From Pseudothermotoga hypogea DSM 11164 = NBRC 106472 (lineage in GTDB: Bacteria > Thermotogota > Thermotogae > Thermotogales > DSM-5069): a stretch of DNA of 64,000 nucleotides. Within the stretch, counting starts at the first letter, position 1, and each line of letters begins with the position of its first letter. A program made the position numbers and the translations under genes. The DNA lies in NCBI RefSeq assembly GCF_000816145.1, contig NZ_CP007141.1:186001-250000 (forward strand), given 5' to 3'. The notes below the pieces were generated by a model. The model was not told the DNA's origin and did not search any database. It saw nothing but the letters and a program-made list of their open reading frames with translations. Of this stretch, positions 17,080-24,471 are shown in pieces.

Positions 17080-17958
17080 TCACGCTTTAATTCGCCACAG
17101 CAACGAATTCTTGATCAAGTCTTTTTCCACGTGACCTTCGTCCAGGAGGTAACTGAGATAGGCGTGAACCGTTGATCTGTACAGAACAAACTGCACAAAG
17201 TTCTTGACTTCGATGTCGAATCTACCCAGCAGCATTCGAAAAAGTTCGTCGAACGTGTGTGGTGTTCTCAAAAGATTCAGAATCTCGTTCGAGACGTTTT
17301 GAACAACCTTTCTGTTGAGGTTCAACAACTCAGTTATGTCACCGGTGAGATCACCATGGGATGGTAAGAAGAAATCGTAGTTCGATTTTTCGAGTAGCTC
17401 GAGTGTTTGCAGAAAATTCTTCACGTCGTACACAACGAACATCTTATATTTCTCGATAGCTCCTTTTGAAAACAAGGCATCCGCACAGAAGAGAACTTTG
17501 TCCACGGCAACACCGATCTGGTTGGGTGAATGGCCGGCGAGTGGAACAATGTTTAGAGTTACGTCTTGAAGTGTGATCGTGCCGGGCTCAAGCGTTTCGT
17601 CCACTCGACACGGTTTCGCCATGAGGAACTTGGTTTGGAGTTCCTTCGGCGGAGCAGCGCCGAACAGGTAAAACGGTTCCAGGATCGGACTTTCTATGAT
17701 ATGTCTTTCTATTTCTGGAGCCATTATGTGAACCGAAAACTTGTCCTTCAAGAATGCGTTGCCACCACAGTGATCAGCGTGGGAATGCGTGTTGATGAGA
17801 AACTTCGCTGGTTTTTCCAGGAGTCGACAGAGTTTTCTCGCGAAGTTTTCATCTATCCCGCTGTCCACGAGCACAGCCGAGTCCTTTGTGTAGACGATAC
17901 AAATATTCACGGGGTTGGGAACATAGCAGACTTGGCCTACGATCTTTCTGATCTCCAT
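17080..17958 (-). CDS. MBL-fold metallo-hydrolase
   Basis: The protein has 292 residues of the metallo-beta-lactamase fold. Metal ligands are visible: HSHADH (residues 58-63), GHSPNQIG with the next His, a central CADALF Asp, and PSHGDLTG with the last His. The C-terminal ~90 residues are helical, as in glyoxalase II-like and related hydrolases. The substrate is unknown. The ATG at 17958 has GAGGTGGAG upstream; the much longer frame reaching 18174 has no family support. The gene is divergent from the transglycosylase gene. Confidence 0.88.
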   Translation of the reverse strand: MEIRKIVGQVCYVPNPVNICIVYTKDSAVLVDSGIDENFARKLCRLLEKPAKFLINTHSHADHCGGNAFLKDKFSVHIMAPEIERHIIESPILEPFYLFGAAPPKELQTKFLMAKPCRVDETLEPGTITLQDVTLNIVPLAGHSPNQIGVAVDKVLFCADALFSKGAIEKYKMFVVYDVKNFLQTLELLEKSNYDFFLPSHGDLTGDITELLNLNRKVVQNVSNEILNLLRTPHTFDELFRMLLGRFDIEVKNFVQFVLYRSTVHAYLSYLLDEGHVEKDLIKNSLLWRIKA

Positions 17959-18089
17959 GCTCCACCTCACGAAGCGAGATAGTGTAGATTTCTCGCTACA
18001 TTCGATGATACACCCATCTAAAAGATATCTGCCTTTACTTTCGAATGGTAAACTCAAAAATGAAGACACCTCGGGGGGAGGAATGAAGG

Positions 18090-18974
18090 TTGCGAAAAAT
18101 CTTGTGCCTGTCTTTATTATCTGTCGTATTTTCGGTGCTCGTCTCCAATCCGCTGGTGTTTTTGAACGATCCACGGACTACCTTCTGTTTCGACTTTCAA
18201 GTTGATCGCTTCAGGTTCTCTCTTTTCTTGCCATTGGTACGATCCATCGCACCAATCGATTGGTTTTTGCCAAAAGAGAACGCAGTAATTCTGAAAGGAC
18301 TGATCAAAGTCGAATCTGATTTCTTCGTGCATGCGCTCTCAGAAAAAGGCGCGATGGGTTTGACCCAGCTGATGCCATCCACGGCTAAAGAACTCGGTGT
18401 GCTGAACCCGTTCAACGTCTTCCAGTCTGTGGATGGTGCCAACCGTTATTTGAAAGATCTTCAGAAGCGGTTTAACAGCGTCAATCTTGCCCTTGCTGCC
18501 TACTACGAAGGACCAACAAGAGTCGCAAGACAAGGTCCGAGCGTTGAGGGATTGAAGTACGCTCAAAAGGTTTTGAACAGTGCAAGGGATTTCGAAAACA
18601 GAACGGCCTTTTTCAAAGATGCGGTGTACTTTGAACCTTATTTTGAGCTCGGAAAACACTTTTCGGGTGGTGTGAACTTCTATCTTTCTTTGCTCGGGGT
18701 AGCGTATCTGACTGGTGGTTTGAACGTTTCTGACAGGGTCTCTCAACATGTGTTTGTGTATCCGAACATCACCGATTCGGTCTCTTTGATTCTTGGCGAG
18801 AGGGATCTCAACCTGGTCGGAGGTTTTTTCTTCCGAAAGATGCCCGATTTCGGCATACAACTTCTTGTAGGAAAGAACGAACTCGATGTGAACGCGCTGG
18901 CTCGAGTGTGGAGGTTCTACATAACGGCGGGCTTTTCACAGCAGAGACTTCGCGTTGGCTTCATCTTCAAATGA
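18090..18974 (+). CDS. Secreted lytic transglycosylase-like protein (SLT domain)
   Basis: The protein has 294 residues. A signal peptide (RKILCLSLLSVVFSVLVS) is followed by a goose-lysozyme-like SLT domain at about residues 55-165. The catalytic Glu is E75 in IKVESDF, followed by KGAMGLTQLMPSTA and LALAAYYEGP, the classic SLT motifs. The C-terminal ~130 residues are beta-rich and may be a small barrel or wall-binding region. It should cut peptidoglycan in the periplasm. The TTG start has GGGAGGA seven bases upstream; the ATG at 18084 is in another frame. Confidence 0.83.
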   Translation: MRKILCLSLLSVVFSVLVSNPLVFLNDPRTTFCFDFQVDRFRFSLFLPLVRSIAPIDWFLPKENAVILKGLIKVESDFFVHALSEKGAMGLTQLMPSTAKELGVLNPFNVFQSVDGANRYLKDLQKRFNSVNLALAAYYEGPTRVARQGPSVEGLKYAQKVLNSARDFENRTAFFKDAVYFEPYFELGKHFSGGVNFYLSLLGVAYLTGGLNVSDRVSQHVFVYPNITDSVSLILGERDLNLVGGFFFRKMPDFGIQLLVGKNELDVNALARVWRFYITAGFSQQRLRVGFIFK

Positions 18975-18989
18975 TTGGAAAAAATGAAA

Positions 18990-19007
18990 GGCCCCCTCGC
19001 GGGGGCC
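18990..19007. terminator. Bidirectional terminator
   Basis: GGCCCCC-TCGC-GGGGGCC has a 7-bp all-GC stem between convergent genes. On the minus strand it is followed by TTTCATTTTTT, a good T-tract. It should end transcription of the DUF2922 gene, and probably of the transglycosylase gene as well. Confidence 0.8.
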
Positions 19008-19012
19008 CAGAT

Positions 19013-19222
19013 TCAGAGCAAGTTGAAGAATTCGTTCGTGACCGTCTCGACTATCGCGGCTCTGTCTTTGACGAAGGTCGAAGGAAGTGCTCCAAGACTT
19101 ATCAGCATGTCCATGGCCTCGGATACCTGTTCGCTCGTCAAGTCTTCCTTAGGGTTGGGTATAGTGATCCTGCGTCTCTTACCGTCCTCTTCGTTCACAA
19201 AATCGAGGAACAATCTCTTCAT
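19013..19222 (-). CDS. DUF2922 family protein
   Basis: The small protein has 69 residues and matches the DUF2922 pattern: an N-terminal strand LFLDFVNEEDGKRRRITIPNPK, then an acidic helix and DRAAIVET. DUF2922 and DUF1659 genes occur as a tandem pair in Firmicutes and Thermotogae; the function is unknown. It lies 13 nt after the DUF1659 gene and ends just before a terminator, so the pair forms a short bicistronic unit. Confidence 0.8.
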   Translation of the reverse strand: MKRLFLDFVNEEDGKRRRITIPNPKEDLTSEQVSEAMDMLISLGALPSTFVKDRAAIVETVTNEFFNLL

Positions 19223-19235
19223 GCTTCACACCTCC

Positions 19236-19430
19236 TCATATTACCTGTGTCGTGGTGACGAGGTACGCTTCTTGAACGGTGTAGTCGCTCAGAGAGTCGA
19301 TCAGGTTGGCAATCTGTTCAGCCTGAACAGTGGTGACGGAATCTTCCACGGCAAAGGTGCCACGTCTGAGGACCGGCCTACCGCTTTCGTCGACTTCACC
19401 CGTGTTGTAAACGATCCTGATCTGTTTCAT
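19236..19430 (-). CDS. DUF1659 family protein
   Basis: The small protein has 64 residues with the DUF1659 pattern: KQIRIVYNTG, a variable middle, TVQAEQIANLIDSLS and a C-terminal YLVTTTQVI. The function is unknown. The ATG at 19430 has AGGGAGGTG eight bases upstream; a GTG three codons earlier is less well placed. A palindrome resembling a LacI-type operator lies 23 nt upstream. Confidence 0.8.
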   Translation of the reverse strand: MKQIRIVYNTGEVDESGRPVLRRGTFAVEDSVTTVQAEQIANLIDSLSDYTVQEAYLVTTTQVI

Positions 19431-19452
19431 GCTCAACACCTCCCTTCGATTT

Positions 19453-19466
19453 TGGGAGCGCTCCCA
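19453..19466. promoter_or_regulatory. LacI-family-like operator palindrome
   Basis: TGGGAGCGCTCCCA is a perfect 14-bp palindrome with the central GCGC typical of LacI-family operators. It lies in the 5' leader of the DUF1659/DUF2922 unit, between an AT-rich promoter-like stretch (TATACT and TATATA) and the SD sequence. That is a suitable place for repression. No regulator gene is nearby. The regulator assignment is inference. Confidence 0.48.
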
Positions 19467-19892
19467 TAAAGATATATACGAAAGTATACTTTAACGGTCG
19501 GGAACGGCTGTATGGTAAGACTGTTTCGAACGCGGGAGAGTGTGTTTCTCAAGAGGGCGAAACGCTTGTTCTTTGTCCCTCTTTGAAGAGTGAAGTAGGG
19601 TAAATGCTCAGCGATTGGTGATTAGCTTCAAGGCTGATGTTTTGTTCGATCTGTGCGCTGATCAAGAATTCGACGATTAGACCAACACGTAGGGTACTTG
19701 AGGCTTGAGATCGTGGGGCATAGATGTATCCGTTGTGAAAGTTCCGCTGCGTCAGCTTTGAAAGCCTGCGATGTTAAGAGTTCAAAAAGCAAATCACCAA
19801 TCTTCCTCTGCCTGCGCGAGATTCGATTCTGTGTGTTCGCTGTGCTACAATACAGTAAAGAGGTTTTGAAGCATTAGTTGGGGGGACCGCAT
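19467..19892. other. Long intergenic region between divergent genes
   Basis: About 425 bases lie between the DUF1659 leader and the nuclease-like gene. The left ~50 bases are AT-rich (TATATACGAAAGTATACT) and likely hold the minus-strand promoter. The middle has no convincing gene; a minus-strand stretch around 19650-19810 translates to protein-like sequence without a start and may be a remnant. GGGGGGACC precedes the next start. Confidence 0.45.
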
Positions 19893-20900
19893 GTGAGGGA
19901 TTATCTTGAGACGGCCCTAAGGAATCTTCGGTACCTGAGAGAACAGAACGCATCGAGTGAGCAGGATCTCAAAAGATTGGTTGTCGAACCCGTACTGTTG
20001 TGGATCGGGATAGACGTGTACGACCCAGCAGTTTTGAGAGAGGAATTCAAGATTCCGCAAGTGAAGGCACTCACACGTGCAGACTACGTGATCATGAAGG
20101 ATGGCAAGCCGATCTTGGCGATCGAAGCGAAAGGCACGGAGGAAAATATCGAAGATGGTCTGAAACAGTTGATAGATTACTGCAACTATGGCAACGTGAG
20201 ATTCGGTGTTATCACCAACGGGAAAGACTGGTGGCTTGTGGATGAACAATGGAAGCAGAACCCTCAGCGCGTGTTCTTCAAGCTCTCGCTCGATTCCGAA
20301 AGAGTGTCCCTGTTGAAATTGTTGTCACCACAGAATTTTCATCTGCTCGAGGAGTTCGCTCAAAACGTGGAAAAAATCTTGCAACTGGATCTGACACCAA
20401 CGCTCAAGGAGAAGTTCTTGGACACAACAGCCAAAGAGTACATTGAAAAGATCGGCACGAAGGAACCGTCCCCACCATCCATCACTGAGGGATGGATCGA
20501 TCTTGATCGACTGCTTCAACTGATGAAAGACAAGAACATCAGAAAGTTCATAAAATGTCCCGAGAAGGTCATGATAAACTCCAAAGCAATGAGTGCGGAG
20601 TCTTGGACACAAGTGTACCGTGAGTTCGTGATCGCTTATGCTGAGAAGATAAAAGAGCCAATCAAGTTTCCAAAGGCGCAAAATCAGCCCCTAATATGTT
20701 TCGACCATCTGCCATCTGGCGTGAATCCTTTGAATTACAGTAGACTCCAAGTTAAGGGAAAGACGCTTTTTTTATTGACTTGTCTTGCAACATATGACAA
20801 ACTTAGGGCCATCAAATACTTTCAACAAGTACTGCAATTACCTCCAGACAGCGTTCTTTTTCCAAAGGAATGGTTTGAAGAACTTGCTTCGAGCAAATGA
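19893..20900 (+). CDS. HsdR N-terminal-like (PD-(D/E)XK) protein, orphan
   Basis: The protein has 335 residues. Residues ~1-130 resemble the N-terminal nuclease domain of type I restriction HsdR subunits and related proteins: SEQDLKRLVVEPVL, then RADYVIMKDGKPILAIEAKG holding the D...ExK core, and RFGVITNGKDWWL. The C-terminal ~140 residues are a separate domain I do not recognise. No HsdM, HsdS or motor domain is adjacent, so it is an orphan. It may be a defence or repair nuclease, or a relic. I chose the GTG at 19893, which has GGGGGGACC upstream, over the TTG at 19878. Confidence 0.7.
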   Translation: MRDYLETALRNLRYLREQNASSEQDLKRLVVEPVLLWIGIDVYDPAVLREEFKIPQVKALTRADYVIMKDGKPILAIEAKGTEENIEDGLKQLIDYCNYGNVRFGVITNGKDWWLVDEQWKQNPQRVFFKLSLDSERVSLLKLLSPQNFHLLEEFAQNVEKILQLDLTPTLKEKFLDTTAKEYIEKIGTKEPSPPSITEGWIDLDRLLQLMKDKNIRKFIKCPEKVMINSKAMSAESWTQVYREFVIAYAEKIKEPIKFPKAQNQPLICFDHLPSGVNPLNYSRLQVKGKTLFLLTCLATYDKLRAIKYFQQVLQLPPDSVLFPKEWFEELASSK

Positions 20901-20965
20901 CAGGACTTGTTGAGACTTTTGGATGGTCCAAACGTTTCGAAGGGTGCAGAGGGGGTCTGGAGCTA

Positions 20966-21799
20966 TCACTTTATCGCCCCCACGGTTATTCCTTCTAAGA
21001 AGTATCTCTGGAAAGCGAAGAAGACTATCAGCATCGGTATCGCAGCATAGGTCGAACTGGCCATGTGTAGAGCGAACTCTAAGGGAACCTCTTCTCTTAT
21101 CATGACAAGACCAGCTTGAAGCGTCTTCATCGCCGTTGTGTTGGTCACGATCAGTGGCCAGAGAAAAGCGTTCCACTCGTTGACAAATGTGAAGATTCCA
21201 AGAACCGCTATCGCTGGTTTTGAAATCGGAAAGATGATTTTCCAGAACGTCTGAAATTCCGAAGCACCATCTATCCTTCCGGCTTCAATGATCTCATCCG
21301 GCAACGTTACCATGAACTGTCTCATCAGAAAGACACCGAACGGCGCCGCCACACTGGGTAGAATTAAACCCCAGTAGGTGTTTATCATCCTAAGGCTTGA
21401 GACTATCACATAGAGTGGTATGAGAGTGACCTGGCTTGGTATCATCATCGAGCCTATGTAGAGCCAAAAGAAGATTTTCGCACCGGGGAACTTTTTCTTT
21501 GCCAGAGCATAGCCAGCCATCGCACAGAGAACAATCCTGGCCACCGTCACAGAGCCAGCCACAACAAAGCTGTTGATGGTCCATCTCAAAATGTAGGGCC
21601 TGTGGAACAAATATTTGAAGTTCGTCAGAGTAACGCTTTTCGGGAGGATCTCCGGAGGAAACTTCAAAACCAGTGTTGGCGGCTTCAACGCCGTAACGAC
21701 CATCCAGTAAAGTGGTATGAAAGCCATCAAACCGAGCAACGATAGTATTATGAGAGAAACCACGTTTTTGATCAAACGTTTTCGATTAAGTTTTCTCAT
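20966..21799 (-). CDS. Carbohydrate ABC transporter permease (MalG-like)
   Basis: The 277-residue permease has six membrane segments and the EAA loop DEIIEAGRIDGASEFQTFWK, followed by IIFPISKPA. The N-terminal GLMAFIPLYWMVVTALKP is typical of the MalG/UgpE group. It is the last gene of a binding protein - permease - permease operon, 9 nt after the MalF-like gene. No ATPase gene is present; many sugar importers of this class share an MsmK-like ATPase encoded elsewhere. Confidence 0.91.
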   Translation of the reverse strand: MRKLNRKRLIKNVVSLIILSLLGLMAFIPLYWMVVTALKPPTLVLKFPPEILPKSVTLTNFKYLFHRPYILRWTINSFVVAGSVTVARIVLCAMAGYALAKKKFPGAKIFFWLYIGSMMIPSQVTLIPLYVIVSSLRMINTYWGLILPSVAAPFGVFLMRQFMVTLPDEIIEAGRIDGASEFQTFWKIIFPISKPAIAVLGIFTFVNEWNAFLWPLIVTNTTAMKTLQAGLVMIREEVPLEFALHMASSTYAAIPMLIVFFAFQRYFLEGITVGAIK

Positions 21800-21808
21800 G
21801 CGATCACC

Positions 21809-22687
21809 TCAATACTGAACGTTTGAGCCAAGCCATTTGAATTGGAGTATTCCCAGCCCAACAAGTATCACGAACATGACCATCGACATCGCCGACGCCA
21901 AACCAAGGTTGTAATCTCTGAACGCGGTTGTGTAGACCAGATACGCCACCGTGATTGTGGAGAACTCTGGACCGCCCTGCGTCATCACGTAGATGTTTGA
22001 AAAAGTTTGGAAGTTCGCAATCGTGCCCATCACAAGTGCGTAGAGAATCGTTGGCTTGAGCAGTGGAACTGTGATTTTCGTGAAGATCTTCCACGAACTC
22101 GCCCCCTCCAACTTCGCAGACTCAAAATAGTATTCCGGTATCGACGCCATCGCTGCAGAGAGTAAAACGATCGTAGAACCTCCACCCATGATGACCTGCA
22201 TGGCGATGAGAGAAGGCATAGCAGTCAACTTGTTCCCAAGCCATATGACCGGATTGAGTCCAAGCAGTTTCATGAAATAGTTGAGCAAGCCAAAAGTCGG
22301 GTTGAAGATCCACAACCATATCAGGGAGATTATCACCGACGAAGTGACGTGTGGAAGGTAAAACACCGTTTTGAAGAACGTCTTGATCGGCTTTCGAAAA
22401 GGATAAATGAGAACGGTGACGAGCAACGCCTTGCCGAGCCACAACGGAACGACACCAAAGGTGTAGATGAAAGTGTTTAGCAGTGCTTTCCTGAAGAGCC
22501 AATCGCTGAATATCTCTCTGTAGTTTTCAATCCCGATGAACGTCTTCGAGAAAACATTGTAGTCGAACAAACTCAGATAGACTCCGTTACCCACCGGAAG
22601 AAGGAAAAAGATGAGGAAAAACGCAAAGTGTGGAAGCAAGAAAAAGTAAGCGTATCTGTGTTTGTAAATCCTTTTCAAAAGATTCAA
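21809..22687 (-). CDS. Carbohydrate ABC transporter permease (MalF-like)
   Basis: The 292-residue permease has six membrane segments. The EAA loop reads EYYFESAKLEGASSWKIFTK, followed by ITVPLLKPTI, which contacts the ATPase. An N-terminal YFFLLPHFAFFLIFFLLPV and a FVGIENY-like FIGIENYREIF block are typical of the family. It pairs with the downstream MalG-like permease. A strong stem-loop separates it from the binding-protein gene and probably lowers its expression relative to the receptor. Confidence 0.91.
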   Translation of the reverse strand: MNLLKRIYKHRYAYFFLLPHFAFFLIFFLLPVGNGVYLSLFDYNVFSKTFIGIENYREIFSDWLFRKALLNTFIYTFGVVPLWLGKALLVTVLIYPFRKPIKTFFKTVFYLPHVTSSVIISLIWLWIFNPTFGLLNYFMKLLGLNPVIWLGNKLTAMPSLIAMQVIMGGGSTIVLLSAAMASIPEYYFESAKLEGASSWKIFTKITVPLLKPTILYALVMGTIANFQTFSNIYVMTQGGPEFSTITVAYLVYTTAFRDYNLGLASAMSMVMFVILVGLGILQFKWLGSNVQY

Positions 22688-22714
22688 GTCGCATCACCTC
22701 GAGAATATTGAAAT

Positions 22715-22736
22715 GGGACGGCCCGACGGCCGTCCC
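22715..22736 (-). terminator. Intercistronic stem-loop after the binding-protein gene
   Basis: GGGACGGCC-CGAC-GGCCGTCCC is a perfect 9-bp stem between the binding-protein stop and the first permease. A weak T-tract follows in the minus direction. Such hairpins allow high receptor and low permease expression through partial termination or by protecting the 3' end. Confidence 0.72.
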
Positions 22737-22756
22737 AAATTTTCCGGTCCTTGGTT

Positions 22757-24106
22757 TCACTTCACTTTCTTGAGGATCCTGTTCGCTTCTCTGACGAAGT
22801 CGTTCAAAGCTTGCTCAGGTGTTTTCGACTTAGAAAAAGTAGCTTCGAGTGCGGCGACAAAGTGTGCATTCATTTGAGACCACGGGAACTCCTGACTTCC
22901 AAAGAATTCCATCCCGTACTTATCCATGATCTGGGCGTACCTTCTGACCTGTTCGTTCATGTAGGGATCGTCCTTGTAAAGAAGCTCGTTGACGGACCTT
23001 CTCGCGGTGAGATAATTAAGTGTTTCCAACAGAGCGATGTTCTCATGATTGGTGATGAATTTGAGGAACTCGAAGATCATGTCTCTTTTCTTCGGATCGC
23101 TCTGCTTGAAGACTATGAAACCACTACCTCGAGCGTACGCGACTGGGTCCTTTCCCTCAACGTGCGGGAACGGTGCAACTACTGGATAGAAAGCCTCTGA
23201 GAGACGGCCCTCTCTCACATAACGTGTGATTCTTCCTATCTCGTACGGGCCACCGAAGCCTATGCTCACCTTGTGGGTATGGAAAAGATTTATAACACCA
23301 TAGATGTCGAGAGCCTCGGCACCCTTCGGCGCAACTCCGTGTTTTTCTATAAGGTCAAGGACAAACTGAAGTCCTGCGATCGCCTCGGGGCTGTTCAGTA
23401 TCACTTCAGTCTCGTCTTCATTGGTCAATCTGCCACCGTGTGCATAGATGAAGTTCAAAACGTTGTGCACCATGTCACTTTTTGCGCCGAGTCCAATGGC
23501 ATAATGATCGATCTGACCGTCCCCATCGCTGTCCCAGGTTAGTTTCTTGCAAACTTCGACGAACTCTTCCATCGTCCAGCCTTCGTTGACGATCTTTCTC
23601 CAGTCTATGCCAGCCTTTTCAAAATCGGGTGTGTACAGAAGCATCGTCGCACCCATTCCGTTGGTTCCGTAAACCCAGGGCCACATGTAGTGTTTACCGT
23701 CGACGTAACCTGCCTTCAGACACTGTTCGTAGAAGTCTTTCCAATCTTCTGGGGACAAATAATCATCGATGGGTTCCAGCAAACCGCTCTTCGCCCAGCG
23801 ACTGTCCCAAACAGGCCCTTTGAAGAAATCTGGCTGGGTTTTTGTTGCGATCGCAGCTGCGAGTTTCTGCGCGTACTCCTGGTTCGTCACGAGGACATAC
23901 TTGACCTCCACGTCTGGGTGTAGTTTCATGAACTCTTCTGAAATCCACTTGGGAAATTCTTCTCCCGTCAGTGGCTTGTCGGCAGGATGACCAGGAGGTG
24001 CTATTCTCCAAGGATTGATCCACCAAGTTATCGTGATCTTTGCCGAGAACAAAGCTGTCCCGACGAGAAGCAACAACGCCAGCAAGACCTTCCAACTTGT
24101 TTTCAC
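22757..24106 (-). CDS. Extracellular sugar-binding protein of an ABC transporter
   Basis: The 449-residue family 1 solute-binding protein has a signal peptide (KVLLALLLLVGTALFS-A). No lipobox Cys is seen, so it is probably periplasmic within the toga. The fold is supported by ITITWWINPW, the PDFFKGPVWD and WTMEEFVEVCKKLT blocks, a DSDGDGQIDHYAIG loop and GSGFIVFKQSDPKK. The aromatic-rich N-terminus is typical of oligosaccharide receptors, but the ligand cannot be named. An inverted repeat lies 25 bases upstream of the start. Confidence 0.9.
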   Translation of the reverse strand: MKTSWKVLLALLLLVGTALFSAKITITWWINPWRIAPPGHPADKPLTGEEFPKWISEEFMKLHPDVEVKYVLVTNQEYAQKLAAAIATKTQPDFFKGPVWDSRWAKSGLLEPIDDYLSPEDWKDFYEQCLKAGYVDGKHYMWPWVYGTNGMGATMLLYTPDFEKAGIDWRKIVNEGWTMEEFVEVCKKLTWDSDGDGQIDHYAIGLGAKSDMVHNVLNFIYAHGGRLTNEDETEVILNSPEAIAGLQFVLDLIEKHGVAPKGAEALDIYGVINLFHTHKVSIGFGGPYEIGRITRYVREGRLSEAFYPVVAPFPHVEGKDPVAYARGSGFIVFKQSDPKKRDMIFEFLKFITNHENIALLETLNYLTARRSVNELLYKDDPYMNEQVRRYAQIMDKYGMEFFGSQEFPWSQMNAHFVAALEATFSKSKTPEQALNDFVREANRILKKVK

Positions 24107-24130
24107 AGAAATCTCCCCTTTCTATTGTTT

Positions 24131-24156
24131 GGCAGAAGTCGATTTTGGCTTCTGCC
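24131..24156. promoter_or_regulatory. Inverted repeat in the leader of the sugar ABC operon
   Basis: GGCAGAAG (24131-24138) and CTTCTGCC (24149-24156) are perfect 8-bp arms with a 10-base spacer, upstream of the binding-protein start. It could be a regulator site or an mRNA hairpin. No T-tract follows, so it is not a clear terminator. Confidence 0.4.
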
Positions 24157-24471
24157 GTGCTCTTATCACAGATCAAAAACGCTGACTGGTACAAAGAATT
24201 ACGACCAAGGTCTTCGCGAATATCCGTACGAGAAAATTTCTCAGAAGATTAAAGACTTTTCCAGAGTCAGGACCAAATGTGCTTCAAAGCCCCGCAGATC
24301 AGTTTCAGTAGGATTATTATACTGCGTGGGGCGCTTACATGGACAGCAAAGAATTCACTCTTTTGATTCACTGCGTTACTCCATTACAGAGTTGGCCAAA
24401 CCAGTTCCAAGTGGCGAGCTCAATTGTTCAAAGAAACCCATCCCGAGTAAGTTTCTTGATGATCGGTTGCA
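24157..24471. other. Intergenic region upstream of the sugar ABC operon
   Basis: About 315 bases lie between the leader of the sugar operon and the 3' end of the DUF499 gene. TATAAT on the minus strand near 24319-24324 is the best -10 candidate, but no good -35 accompanies it. I see no terminator after the DUF499 gene, so its transcription may run into the sugar operon, which is on the same strand. Confidence 0.4.

Noticed and set aside
24160-24470. Plus-strand coding remnant upstream of the sugar operon
   Set aside because: One frame reads protein-like for about 30 residues, then turns Ser/Pro/Cys-rich, and I find no recognisable motif.
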